The notes under the pieces were generated by a model. The model had not been told where the DNA came from. It was given only the letters and a program-made list of their open reading frames with translations, and did no database searches. From contig NZ_JAGIOI010000001.1 in assembly GCF_017876675.1 (NCBI RefSeq), forward strand, positions 3,782,001 through 3,846,000: 64,000 nucleotides of DNA. Direction: 5' to 3'. A program made the translations under genes and the position numbers. The DNA comes from Arthrobacter stackebrandtii (lineage in GTDB: Bacteria > Actinomycetota > Actinomycetes > Actinomycetales > Micrococcaceae). Below, in pieces: positions 49,671 to 61,410 of the stretch. The stretch's first letter is position 1. Each line of letters starts with the position of its first letter.

Positions 49671-51428
49671 GTGCTGTTTAGATTGATCGCCCGCAATTTG
49701 GCGCCCCACAAGGGTGCGCTGGTTGCCGTGGTGGTGCTGCAGTTCCTCTCCACCATCGCCTCGCTCTACCTGCCCACGCTCAATGCGGACATCATCGACG
49801 ACGGCGTGGTCAAGGGCAACATTGGTCTCATCATGAACCTGGGCCTCTGGATGCTGTTGATCACCGCGGGCCAGGTGCTGTGCGCCATCACTGCCACCTT
49901 CCTCAGCGCCCAACTCGCCATGGGTGTTGGGCGCCAGATCCGCCGCGACCTTTTCAACAAGGTGGAGACGTTCTCCTCCCAGGAAGTCGGTACGATCGGC
50001 GCCCCGTCGCTCATCACGCGCACCACCAACGACGTCCAGCAGGTGCAGATGCTGACGCTGATGTCGTTCACCCTGATGGTCATGGCGCCCATCATGTGCA
50101 TCGGCGGCATCGTCCTCGCCATGGCCCAGGACGTGCCGCTCTCCGGCCTGCTCCTGGTCATCCTGCCCGTGCTGATCGTTGCCATCGGCCTGATTGTCCG
50201 CGTCCTGGTCCCCACCTTCCGCAAGGTCCAGCACCAGCTTGACGACATCAACGGCGTGCTCCGCGAGCAGGTCACCGGCATCAGCGTCATCCGCGCCTTT
50301 GGCCGCCGTGACTACGAGGCCGACCGCTTCGCCACCGCCAACGGAAACCTCACGGCATCCCAGCTGCGCGCCGGCCGCCTCATGTCCCTGATGTTCCCCA
50401 CCATTTTCTTCGTCGTGAACGTCACCAGCGTCGGAGTGCTCTGGTTTGGCGGGCAGCGCATTGACGCCGGCGACATGCAGATCGGCGCCCTGACCGCGTT
50501 CCTGAGCTACATCATGCAGATCCTCATGTCCGTCATGATGGCCATGTTCATGTTCATGATGATCCCGCGCGCGGCTGTCAGCGCCGAACGCATCACCGAG
50601 GTCCTGGATACGGAGGCCAGCGTGGTCGACGCCCCCGGCGCCGTCGAGGTGGGCCGGCTCGACGGCACCCTGCGCGTCACCGACGCCGCGTTCAGCTACC
50701 CCGGCGCCCAGGCCCCCGTGCTCTCCGGCGTCACCTTCACCGCCGCCCCGGGAAGCACGACGGCGGTCATCGGCTCCACCGGCAGCGGCAAGTCGACCCT
50801 CGTGAACCTCATACCCAGGCTGTTGGATGCCACCGTGGGCACCATTGAGCTGGGCGGGCACAACATCAGGGATGTGGCCCTGTCCGGCCTGCGCGGCTCC
50901 ATCGGCCTGGTCCCGCAAAAGGCGTACCTGTTCACCGGCACGGTGGCCAGCAACGTCCGCATGGGCAACCCGGAAGCCACCGACGAGCAGGTGTGGCAGG
51001 CCCTGGAAACCGCCCAGGCAGCCGACTTTGTCCGGGACATGCCGGGCGGGCTGGACGCGCCCATCGAACAGGGCGGCTCAAACGTCTCCGGCGGACAGCG
51101 CCAGCGCCTGTGCATCGCCCGGGCCGTCGCCGCCCGGCCCTCGGTGTACCTTTTTGACGACAGCTTCTCCGCCCTCGACTACGCCACCGACGCGAAGCTG
51201 CGCGCGGCCCTGAAACCCGTCACCCGGGACGCTGCCGTGCTGGTGGTGGCCCAGCGCGTGGGCACCATCCGGGATGCGGACAACATTCTGGTGCTCGACG
51301 AGGGCAGGGTTGTGGGGCAGGGCACGCATGAGCAGCTGCTCCTCGACTGCCCCACGTACCAGGAAATTGTCACCTCGCAAATGAGTGCCGACGACGGCAG
51401 CAACGGATTCCAGGAGGTGCAGGCATGA
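49671..51428 (+). CDS. ABC exporter half-transporter with degenerate ATP site
   Basis: A 585-residue fused membrane and ATPase protein of the heterodimeric multidrug type. Six helices (about 15-310) precede the nucleotide-binding domain: Walker A GSTGSGKSTL, signature VSGGQRQRL, Walker B YLFDDSF. The catalytic Glu after Walker B is Asp, and the H-loop His is replaced by Gln (VVAQRVGTI), both hallmarks of the non-hydrolysing half in such pairs. GTG at 49671 has AGGAGGA 4 nt upstream. It overlaps the second half by ATGA and is cotranscribed with a GntR regulator. It should export lipids or drugs. Confidence 0.94.
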   Translation: MLFRLIARNLAPHKGALVAVVVLQFLSTIASLYLPTLNADIIDDGVVKGNIGLIMNLGLWMLLITAGQVLCAITATFLSAQLAMGVGRQIRRDLFNKVETFSSQEVGTIGAPSLITRTTNDVQQVQMLTLMSFTLMVMAPIMCIGGIVLAMAQDVPLSGLLLVILPVLIVAIGLIVRVLVPTFRKVQHQLDDINGVLREQVTGISVIRAFGRRDYEADRFATANGNLTASQLRAGRLMSLMFPTIFFVVNVTSVGVLWFGGQRIDAGDMQIGALTAFLSYIMQILMSVMMAMFMFMMIPRAAVSAERITEVLDTEASVVDAPGAVEVGRLDGTLRVTDAAFSYPGAQAPVLSGVTFTAAPGSTTAVIGSTGSGKSTLVNLIPRLLDATVGTIELGGHNIRDVALSGLRGSIGLVPQKAYLFTGTVASNVRMGNPEATDEQVWQALETAQAADFVRDMPGGLDAPIEQGGSNVSGGQRQRLCIARAVAARPSVYLFDDSFSALDYATDAKLRAALKPVTRDAAVLVVAQRVGTIRDADNILVLDEGRVVGQGTHEQLLLDCPTYQEIVTSQMSADDGSNGFQEVQA

Positions 51429-53359
51429 GCATGATGAGGGGCCGCGGCGGCCCGCCGCAAAAGGCCATGCAGTTCGGGCCAAGCCTCAAGCGCATCCTCG
51501 GGCTCATCGCCCCGGACAAGTGGCGCATCACGGCTGTGATCACCATGGCCACCATCTCCGTGGGGCTGTCGGTTGTGGCGCCCAAGATCCTGGGCCACGC
51601 CACCGACATCATCTTCAACGGCGTGGTGGGCAAGATGCTCGAGCAGTTCCCGGCCGGCACCACCAAGGAACAGGCCGTCGCGGCCCTGCGCGCGTCCGGT
51701 CAGGGGCAGCTGGCGGACATGCTCTCCGGCATGAACGTGGTCCCCGGCCAGGGCCTGGACCTGGCTGCACTGGGCGCGGTGCTGACCATTGTACTGTGCC
51801 TGTACATCGCGGCATTCTTCTTCAATTGGTCACAGGGCTTCATGACCACCGGCATTGTCCAGCGCGCCATGTACCGGCTGCGGCGCGACATTGAAGACAA
51901 GCTCGACCGGCTGCCCATGTCGCACTTTCAGCAGGAATCGCGCGGGGACCTGCTCTCCCGCGTCACCAACGACATTGACAACTTTTCGCAGACACTCAAC
52001 CAGACCCTGACCCAGGTGCTCATCGCCGTGCTGACGGTGGGCGGGGTCATCGGCATGATGTTCTCCATCTCGCCCCTCCTGGCCGGCATCTCCCTGCTCA
52101 CGATCCCGCTCATTGCGGGCATGACCTTCATGATCGCAAAACGCTCCCAGGTGCAGTTTGCCGCCCAGTGGCGCAGCACCGGAGAACTCAATGGCCACGT
52201 GGAGGAAATGTTCACGGGCCACGAGATCATCAAGGCCTTCGGCCAGCAGCAGCAGGCCATTGACAAGTTCGCCACCTCCAACGACGAGCTCTACGCCTCC
52301 AGCGCAAAGGCGCAGTTCATTTCCGGCATCATCATGCCGGGCACCAATTTTGTCTCCAACCTCAACTACGTGGTGGTGGCTGTGCTGGGCGGCATCCAGG
52401 TGGCGCAGGGCGTCATCACGATCGGCAGCGTGCAGGCATTCATCCAGTATTCGCGCCAGTTCAGCCAGCCGCTGTCCCAGCTGGCCAGCATGATCAACCT
52501 GCTGCAGTCCGGTGTCGCCTCCGCCGAGCGGGTGTTTGAGCTGCTCGACGCCGAGGAGCAGCGCCCCGACCACGTCCCGGCCGCGGCACTGGCGAAGCCC
52601 CCTGCCGGCAGGGTGGCCTTTGACAATGTCAGTTTTGGCTACAGGCCGGAGCAGCCGCTCATCAAGGATCTGTCCTTCACGGCGGAACCGGGGGAGACGG
52701 TCGCCATCGTCGGACCCACGGGCGCCGGAAAGACCACCCTTGTCAACCTGCTCATGCGCTTCTACGAGATTGACGGCGGCACCATCACGATCGACGGCGT
52801 CAACACGGCACTGCTGACCCGCGACGACCTCCGCAGCCAGTTCGCCATGGTGCTCCAGGACGCCTGGCTGTTTGGCGGAACGATCCGGGAGAACCTGGCC
52901 TACGGCAGGCTCGACGCCACGGAGGCGGAGATCATCGAGGCGGCCGAGGCCACCCACGTCGACCATTTCGTCCGATCCCTCCCCGACGGCTACGACACCG
53001 TGCTCACGGACGACGGCGGCGGACTCAGCCAGGGCCAGCGCCAGCTCATGACGATTGCCCGGGCCTGGGTGGCGAACCCCGGCATCCTGATCCTGGACGA
53101 GGCCACCAGCTCGGTGGACACCCGCACCGAGGTCATGATCCGCCAGGCCATGAACAAGCTGCGGGCCAACCGGACCAGCTTTGTCATCGCCCACCGGCTC
53201 TCCACCATCCGCGATGCCGACCTCATCCTGGTCATGGACCAGGGCAGCATCATCGAACAGGGAACCCACGAGGAACTGTTGGCCGGGAAGGGTTTCTACT
53301 ACGATCTTTACATGAGCCAATTTGGCGAGCCCCTGGTGGAAGAAGTGAGCCAATCATGA
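51425..53359 (+). CDS. ABC exporter half-transporter with canonical ATP site
   Basis: A 644-residue partner of the preceding protein. The membrane domain has an extra loop of about 60 residues (GTTKEQAVAALRASGQGQLADMLSGMN region) between the first two helices. The ATPase has Walker A GPTGAGKTTL, signature LSQGQRQLM, Walker B ILILDEATSSVD with the catalytic Glu, and H-loop FVIAHRLSTI. Together with the upstream half one consensus and one degenerate site form, as in the TM287/288 and LmrCD type. Start and stop both overlap neighbours by ATGA. Confidence 0.95.
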   Translation: MSMMRGRGGPPQKAMQFGPSLKRILGLIAPDKWRITAVITMATISVGLSVVAPKILGHATDIIFNGVVGKMLEQFPAGTTKEQAVAALRASGQGQLADMLSGMNVVPGQGLDLAALGAVLTIVLCLYIAAFFFNWSQGFMTTGIVQRAMYRLRRDIEDKLDRLPMSHFQQESRGDLLSRVTNDIDNFSQTLNQTLTQVLIAVLTVGGVIGMMFSISPLLAGISLLTIPLIAGMTFMIAKRSQVQFAAQWRSTGELNGHVEEMFTGHEIIKAFGQQQQAIDKFATSNDELYASSAKAQFISGIIMPGTNFVSNLNYVVVAVLGGIQVAQGVITIGSVQAFIQYSRQFSQPLSQLASMINLLQSGVASAERVFELLDAEEQRPDHVPAAALAKPPAGRVAFDNVSFGYRPEQPLIKDLSFTAEPGETVAIVGPTGAGKTTLVNLLMRFYEIDGGTITIDGVNTALLTRDDLRSQFAMVLQDAWLFGGTIRENLAYGRLDATEAEIIEAAEATHVDHFVRSLPDGYDTVLTDDGGGLSQGQRQLMTIARAWVANPGILILDEATSSVDTRTEVMIRQAMNKLRANRTSFVIAHRLSTIRDADLILVMDQGSIIEQGTHEELLAGKGFYYDLYMSQFGEPLVEEVSQS

Positions 53360-53739
53360 ATGCCATGGACATCCTGATGCGCCGCTGGCGCCTGGAAACA
53401 GAATCCACCGTGCCGCCGTTTGAGCAGGTCCGGCTGCGCATCCTGGACCTCGCCGCCTCCGGAGAACTGGCCGTGGGAACCAAGCTTCCCTCGGTCAGGG
53501 CGTTGGCGGCCGACCTTGGCGTGGCCGCCAACACGGTGGCACGGGCCTACCGCGAACTGGAACAGGCCGGCGTGGTCGTGACGGCGGGGCGCAGCGGCAC
53601 CTCCGTCGCCACCGGAGGGGACCGGCTGGCCGCAAAGGTGGCCGATGCCGCGGACGCCTTTGCCGCCGTCGTGCGCGAACTCGGGGTTCCGCAGGCACAG
53701 GCGCTGCGGATCGTCACCGCAGCACTGGAACGCGGGTAA
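53356..53739 (+). CDS. GntR-family regulator, YtrA type
   Basis: A 127-residue short GntR protein: winged helix VPPFEQVRLRILDLAASGELAVGTKLPSVRALAADLGVAANTVARAYRELEQAGVVVTAGRSGTSV with a short helical tail and no large effector domain, which is the YtrA subfamily. It is the last gene of the ABC-exporter operon, coupled by ATGA, so it probably represses that operon and senses the exported compound or cell-envelope stress. Confidence 0.93.
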   Translation: MNAMDILMRRWRLETESTVPPFEQVRLRILDLAASGELAVGTKLPSVRALAADLGVAANTVARAYRELEQAGVVVTAGRSGTSVATGGDRLAAKVADAADAFAAVVRELGVPQAQALRIVTAALERG

Positions 53740-53764
53740 TTTCCCCTGCCCCAGGGGTGCGTGT

Positions 53765-53787
53765 TCGAACGAAGTTTCGATTATACT
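53765..53787 (+). promoter_or_regulatory. SOS (LexA) box and -10 box of uvrA
   Basis: TCGAACGAAGTTTCGA (53765-53780) matches the actinobacterial/Bacillus-type LexA box TCGAACnnnnGTTCGA with one mismatch. TATACT (53782-53787), a good -10 box, starts one base after it, so bound LexA would cover the promoter. Leader about 85 nt. Confidence 0.8.
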
Positions 53788-53878
53788 TTTTGAAGGAAGG
53801 CTGCGCGCGGCGTACAGGCGGGCGCGGCACGGCCACGGCGCGGACCGCGCTGCGGCGTCAGTGATGTGAAGGAAACTT

Positions 53879-56755
<2,877 letters not shown>

Positions 56756-56831
56756 GGCGCCGGAACCACCGGAGCCAGATATGCCCGTTGCGGCATGGAT
56801 GGCCTCCAGTGTGCCGGGGTCGTGAGAAACT

Positions 56832-57611
56832 ATGGACGTGAGTACTGCAATCCCTGCCACAAACGCGGGCATAAAACGTGACGGCCCGCCCTCTGTGGTC
56901 CTTTTTGACCTCGACGGAACCCTGGTTGACCCCGCCGGCGGCATCACCGGAGGCCTGCAGCATGCCCTTGCTGCCATGGACCTGCCGGTTCCCAGCCTCG
57001 ACGAGCTGAACGCCGTCATCGGACCCAAGCTTGCCGACGCCCTGGTCAACCTCCTGGGCGTGCCCGCCGGCAAGGTGGAGGATGTCATCGCCGCCTACCG
57101 CGCCTGGTACGGGGCCCGGGGCATGGCCATGTCCGTCGTCTACCCCGGCGTGGAGGAGGTGCTGGCGCAGCTGCAGGCGCGCGGCGTGCAACTTGCCGTG
57201 GCCACCCAGAAGCCGGAGCCGCTGGCCAAGGTCCTGCTGGCCCATCACGGGCTGGACCGCTACTTTGTGGCGATCCGGGGCTCGCACGCCGACGAGACGC
57301 TGAAGCCGGGCGACCCCGGCTACCGTCCCGGAAAGACGGAAATCATCGCGGCCGCCCTGGCGGAGACGGCACCCGCGGCTGCCGCCGGTGCCGAACCCGG
57401 CCAGCTGCCGCACGCCGTCATGGTGGGCGACCGGCACCAGGACGTTCACGGTGCCGCCGGCAACGGGCTGGAGTGCGTCGGCGTTGCTTGGGGATTTGCC
57501 GCCGACGGAGAGCTGGCAGCGGCAGGAGCCCGCGCCGTCGTCCAGTCCGCGGAGGAACTTCTGGCAACGCTCACCGCAACGGCGGGGGAGGGCACCCATG
57601 GCGATCTATGA
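56832..57611 (+). CDS. HAD-superfamily phosphatase, Gph-like
   Basis: A 259-residue haloacid-dehalogenase-type hydrolase. Motif I FDLDGTLVDP (nucleophile Asp), motif II VAVATQKPEP, motif III Lys in ETLKPGDPGYRPGKTE and motif IV VMVGDRHQDVHGAAGNG are all intact, with an alpha-helical cap between motifs I and II as in phosphoglycolate phosphatases. ATG at 56832 is chosen; GTG at 56838 is possible. Its 3' end overlaps the acyltransferase gene by 14 nt. Substrate is unknown. Confidence 0.9.
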   Translation: MDVSTAIPATNAGIKRDGPPSVVLFDLDGTLVDPAGGITGGLQHALAAMDLPVPSLDELNAVIGPKLADALVNLLGVPAGKVEDVIAAYRAWYGARGMAMSVVYPGVEEVLAQLQARGVQLAVATQKPEPLAKVLLAHHGLDRYFVAIRGSHADETLKPGDPGYRPGKTEIIAAALAETAPAAAAGAEPGQLPHAVMVGDRHQDVHGAAGNGLECVGVAWGFAADGELAAAGARAVVQSAEELLATLTATAGEGTHGDL

Positions 57612-58266
57612 CATGACCCGCGTGCTGACGCGCGGAACCATTAAGGGCCTGTGCCGGCCCACCGTTGAAGGCGTGGAGAACGTTCCCGTGGAAGGGCCAT
57701 TCATCGTGGCACCCAACCACCTTTCATTTTTTGACTCGGTCATTGTCCAGGCGCTGACCCCGCGGCCAGTGTCCTTTTTTGCAAAGGCCGAGTACTTCAC
57801 CGGCAAGGGGCTCAAGGGCAAGCTGCAGAAGGCCTTCTTCGAATCCGTGCATTCCATCCCCGTGGAGCGCGGCGAGCAGGCGGCCAGCGTTGCGGCGCTG
57901 AAGACACTCCTGGAAATTCTGGGCCGCGGCGACGGCGTTGGCATCTACCCGGAAGGGACCCGCTCGCGCGACGGTGTGCTGTACCGGGGGCGGACCGGCG
58001 TCGGCTGGCTGGCGCTCACCACCGGCGCACCGGTTGTTCCCGTGGGCATCATCGGCACCGAGAAGCTGCAGCCGGCCGGGAAGAAGACTGTCCACCCGGC
58101 CCCGTTCACGCTGCGCTTTGGCAAGCCGCTGACGTTTGAAAAGACAGGCCCGGACCATTCACTGCCTGCCCGGAGGGCCGCCACCGACGCCATCATGGAC
58201 GCTATTGCGGAGCTGACCGGCCAGGAACGCAGCACCAAGTACAACCAGAGCCCCGCCGCCGAATAG
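57598..58266 (+). CDS. 1-acyl-sn-glycerol-3-phosphate acyltransferase (PlsC family)
   Basis: A 222-residue lysophosphatidic acid acyltransferase-like protein. The catalytic NHLSFFD (NHx4D) is at about residue 41-47, the phosphate-binding motif GIYPEGTRSRDG around 118-129, and VVPVGIIGTEKLQP gives block IV. It should make phosphatidic acid at the membrane. ATG at 57598 has GGGAGG 6 nt upstream and overlaps the HAD gene, implying co-translation; a HAD phosphatase beside an acyltransferase suggests phospholipid metabolism. An in-frame region upstream to 57388 lies within the HAD gene and is not coding. Confidence 0.92.
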   Translation: MAIYDMTRVLTRGTIKGLCRPTVEGVENVPVEGPFIVAPNHLSFFDSVIVQALTPRPVSFFAKAEYFTGKGLKGKLQKAFFESVHSIPVERGEQAASVAALKTLLEILGRGDGVGIYPEGTRSRDGVLYRGRTGVGWLALTTGAPVVPVGIIGTEKLQPAGKKTVHPAPFTLRFGKPLTFEKTGPDHSLPARRAATDAIMDAIAELTGQERSTKYNQSPAAE

Positions 58267-58273
58267 TCCCCCC

Positions 58274-58293
58274 GCCCTTGCACAAACAAGGGC
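58274..58293 (+). terminator. Hairpin after plsC-type gene
   Basis: GCCCTTG (58274-58280) and CAAGGGC (58287-58293) pair perfectly around CACAAA, 8 nt after the stop. Confidence 0.5.
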
Positions 58294-58318
58294 AGGGCCG
58301 TGCGCACCGGGCCGGGAG

Positions 58319-58349
58319 GGGCCCGGCACTGCCTTGGGCCCGGCACTGC
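58319..58349 (+). repeat. 14-bp direct repeat with 17-nt period
   Basis: GGGCCCGGCACTGC occurs at 58319-58332 and 58336-58349 between the acyltransferase gene and uvrC. No role is apparent. Confidence 0.7.
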
Positions 58350-58385
58350 ACCGCGCTGCTTTGGGCCGGCCCGGCGGCGACAGCC

Positions 58386-58391
58386 TAGGAT
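58386..58391 (+). promoter_or_regulatory. -10 box TAGGAT of leaderless uvrC
   Basis: TAGGAT ends 7 nt before the uvrC GTG at 58398. TTGGGC at 58361-58366 is a possible -35 box, though with a 19-bp spacer. Confidence 0.55.
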
Positions 58392-58397
58392 GTAGTT

Positions 58398-60374
58398 GTG
58401 GCAGATCCCAGCACCTACCGGCCCAAGACGGGCGAAATTCCCACCGATCCCGGCGTATACCGTTTCAGGGACGAACACGGGCGCATCATCTACGTGGGCA
58501 AGGCCAAAAACCTGCGCTCACGGCTGAACTCCTACTTCGCCAACCCGGCCACGCTGCTGCCCAAGACCCACGCCATGGTGCACCATGCCGCGAGCGTGCA
58601 GTGGACCATCGTGGGCAGCGAGCTTGAAGCGCTGCAGCTGGAATACACGTGGATCAAGGAATTTGCACCCCGCTACAACCTGGCCTTCCGGGACGACAAG
58701 ACGTACCCGTACCTGGCCGTGTCGATGGGCGAAAAATACCCGCGCGTGCAGGTCATGCGGGGGGAGCGGCGCAAGGGCACCAAGTACTTCGGCCCGTACA
58801 CGGCGGGCGCCATCCGGGAAACCATGGACACCCTGCTGCGCGTGTTCCCCGTGCGCAGCTGCAGCCCCGGCGTGCTGCGCCGGGCCGAGCGCAGCGGCCG
58901 GCCCTGCCTGCTCGGTTACATCGACAAGTGTGCCGCACCCTGCGTGGGGCGCATCAGCGAGGAGGACCACAAGGCCCTCGCCCAGGACTTCTGCGACTTC
59001 ATGGGTGGCGAGGCCAAGCGCTTCATCAGCACCCTCGAGAAGCAAATGAAGGAAGCCGTCGCCGAGCTCGACTATGAGCGGGCCGCCCGGCTGCGCGACG
59101 ACATCATCGCGCTCAAAAAAGTTTTCGAACGCAACGCCGTGGTGCTGGCGGAAGACACCAATGCCGACATTTTCGCCGTCGAACAAGATGAACTCGAGGC
59201 GGCCGTCCAGGTGTTCTACGTCCGCGGCGGGCGCATCCGGGGCCAGCGCGGCTGGGTGGTGGAGAAGGTGGAGGACGCCACGGACGCCGAACTCTGGGAG
59301 CACCTCATGCAGCAGGTCTACGGTGCCGAGGAGTCGCAGCAGGACAACATTCCGCGCCAGATCCTGCTGCCGGAGCTCCCCACCAACCACGAATACCTCG
59401 CCGAATGGCTGGGCGGGCTGCGGCAGGGGAAAGTCTCCATCAAGGTGCCGCAGCGGGGTGAGAAGGCCGCGCTCATGGACACCGTCCAGGCGAACGCGCG
59501 ACAGGCCATGCTGCTGCACAAGTCACGCCGGGCGGGTGACCTGACCACGCGGTCGCTGGCCCTTGCCGAACTGCAGGAGGCCCTCGACCTGCCCATGCCG
59601 CTGCTGCGCATCGAATGTTACGACATCTCGCACGTGCAAGGCACCAATGTGGTCGCATCCATGGTGGTTGTGGAGGACGGAATCGCTAAAAAGGGGGAGT
59701 ACCGCAAGTTTGCGATCACCGGCGATGCCGCCATTGACGACACCGCATCCATGTACGACGTCATCAGCCGCCGCTTCAAGAATTACCTGGCCGAGCAGCA
59801 GGAGCGTGCCCAGGCGGCACCCGCCTCCGGCCAGATTTCCCCCGGGGGAGAGGCAGCCGAGACTGTCCGCGGCAAGTTCGCCTACCCGCCCAACCTCGTG
59901 GTGGTCGACGGCGGCGTGCCCCAGGTCAACGCGGCATCGCGTGCGCTGGCGGACCTCGGCATCACCGACGTGGCCGTGGTTGGCCTGGCCAAGCGGCTCG
60001 AGGAGGTGTGGGTTCCGGACAGCGATTTCCCTGTCATCCTGCCCCGTTCCTCCGAGGGACTGTACCTGCTGCAGCGCATCCGCGACGAGGCCCACCGCTT
60101 CGCCATCACCTTCCACCGGGCCAAGCGGGGCAAGGCCATGGTTGCCTCCGTGCTGGACACCGTGCCTGGCCTTGGCCCGGCCAAGCAGAAGGCGCTGCTG
60201 GCACACTTTGGCTCGCTGAAGAAGGTCCGGGCGGCATCCCCGGATGAATTGTCACAGGCCAAGGGCATCGGCCCCGCCCTCGCGGCGGCCATCCATGCCA
60301 CCCTCGGCGCCGACGGTTCGGGTGAGGGTGCTGCGCCGGCAGTGAACATGACGACGGGCGAAATCCTGGACTAG
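58398..60374 (+). CDS. uvrC: UvrABC excinuclease subunit C
   Basis: A 658-residue dual-incision nuclease. GIY-YIG domain at the start (DPGVYRFRDEHGRIIYVGKAKNLRSRLNSYF), Cys-rich region CSPGVLRRAERSGRPCLLGYIDKCAAPCVG, UVR domain EKQMKEAVAELDYERAARLRDDIIAL, RNase H-like second nuclease domain with IECYDISHVQGTNVVASMVV and VVVDGGVPQVNAA (Asp residues), and a C-terminal double helix-hairpin-helix. The GTG start follows a -10 box by 7 nt. It heads the conserved series uvrC, rapZ, yvcK, whiA. Confidence 0.98.
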   Translation: MADPSTYRPKTGEIPTDPGVYRFRDEHGRIIYVGKAKNLRSRLNSYFANPATLLPKTHAMVHHAASVQWTIVGSELEALQLEYTWIKEFAPRYNLAFRDDKTYPYLAVSMGEKYPRVQVMRGERRKGTKYFGPYTAGAIRETMDTLLRVFPVRSCSPGVLRRAERSGRPCLLGYIDKCAAPCVGRISEEDHKALAQDFCDFMGGEAKRFISTLEKQMKEAVAELDYERAARLRDDIIALKKVFERNAVVLAEDTNADIFAVEQDELEAAVQVFYVRGGRIRGQRGWVVEKVEDATDAELWEHLMQQVYGAEESQQDNIPRQILLPELPTNHEYLAEWLGGLRQGKVSIKVPQRGEKAALMDTVQANARQAMLLHKSRRAGDLTTRSLALAELQEALDLPMPLLRIECYDISHVQGTNVVASMVVVEDGIAKKGEYRKFAITGDAAIDDTASMYDVISRRFKNYLAEQQERAQAAPASGQISPGGEAAETVRGKFAYPPNLVVVDGGVPQVNAASRALADLGITDVAVVGLAKRLEEVWVPDSDFPVILPRSSEGLYLLQRIRDEAHRFAITFHRAKRGKAMVASVLDTVPGLGPAKQKALLAHFGSLKKVRAASPDELSQAKGIGPALAAAIHATLGADGSGEGAAPAVNMTTGEILD

Positions 60375-60480
60375 CGGGCAGCACCGGTGCCGCGACCCCT
60401 TAACCCGCTTCGCGAGTTTGGGGCCCCTGCGACTAGGCTTAGTGGCAAGACTGCCAGCAATCTAGTGACAGGGAAGTGCA

Positions 60481-61404
60481 ATGACAGAACAGCAGGACGA
60501 AACCTCAACCGTGGATGGGGACCTGACTCCCATCAAGCCTGTCGAATCGGAACTTCTGGTTGTCACCGGCATGTCCGGGGCCGGCCGAAGCACGGCCGCC
60601 AATGCCCTCGAAGACCACGGCTGGTACGTAATTGAGAACCTGCCGCCGCAGATGCTCGGCACACTGTCCGAGCTTGTCTCGCGCATGCCGGGGGCGCTGC
60701 CCAAGCTGGCCGTCGTCGTCGACGTGCGCGGCAAGGCCCTCTTCGCCGACATCCGCGAATCACTCAACGCCCTGTCCGCCGCCGGCGTCGCCTACCGGGT
60801 GCTGTTCCTGGACGCCAGCGACGACACCCTGGTGCGCCGCTTCGAGCAGGGCCGCCGCCCGCACCCGCTCCAGAAGGACGGGCGCATCCTCGACGGCATC
60901 GCCGCCGAGCGCGTGCTGCTCGCCGAGATGAAGGCCCAGGCGGAAATGCTCCTGGACACCTCCGACTTGAACGTCCACCAGCTGGGTTCAGCCGTCACGG
61001 AGCTGTTCTCCGAGTCCGGCCCGGTGGTGCTGACCCTGACCGTCATGAGCTTCGGCTTCAAGTACGGCCTGCCCGTGGACGCCAACTATGTTGCCGACGT
61101 CCGCTTCATCCCCAACCCACACTGGATCCCGCAGCTGCGCCCGCTCACAGGCCAGGACGAGGCCGTCAGCAACTTTGTCCTCAAGGACAACGGCGCGGCA
61201 GACTTCGTGGACCGCTACGTCCACGCCCTGGAACCAGTGCTGGAAGGCTACCGCCGCGAGAACAAGCACTATGCCACGATCGCCATTGGCTGCACGGGCG
61301 GCAAGCACCGTTCGGTCGCCGTCGCCATTGAACTGGCCAAGCGCCTGAGCCAGCTGCCCCGCGTCACCACCAGCATCCGCCACCGCGACCTCGGCCGGGA
61401 GTAG
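60481..61404 (+). CDS. rapZ: RNase adapter / nucleotide-binding protein RapZ (YvcJ)
   Basis: A 307-residue RapZ-family P-loop protein. Walker A is [14 protein letters not shown] near residue 25, the [11 protein letters not shown] and [22 protein letters not shown] blocks follow, and the C-terminal domain has [26 protein letters not shown] and the strongly conserved [10 protein letters not shown]. In enterobacteria it guides small-RNA cleavage to control glucosamine-6-phosphate synthase; in Gram-positives the role is less clear. ATG at 60481 follows AGGGAAG by 5 nt. The next gene starts 6 nt after its stop. Confidence 0.95.
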   Translation: MTEQQDETSTVDGDLTPIKPVESELLVVTGMSGAGRSTAANALEDHGWYVIENLPPQMLGTLSELVSRMPGALPKLAVVVDVRGKALFADIRESLNALSAAGVAYRVLFLDASDDTLVRRFEQGRRPHPLQKDGRILDGIAAERVLLAEMKAQAEMLLDTSDLNVHQLGSAVTELFSESGPVVLTLTVMSFGFKYGLPVDANYVADVRFIPNPHWIPQLRPLTGQDEAVSNFVLKDNGAADFVDRYVHALEPVLEGYRRENKHYATIAIGCTGGKHRSVAVAIELAKRLSQLPRVTTSIRHRDLGRE

Positions 61405-61410
61405 GCGCGC

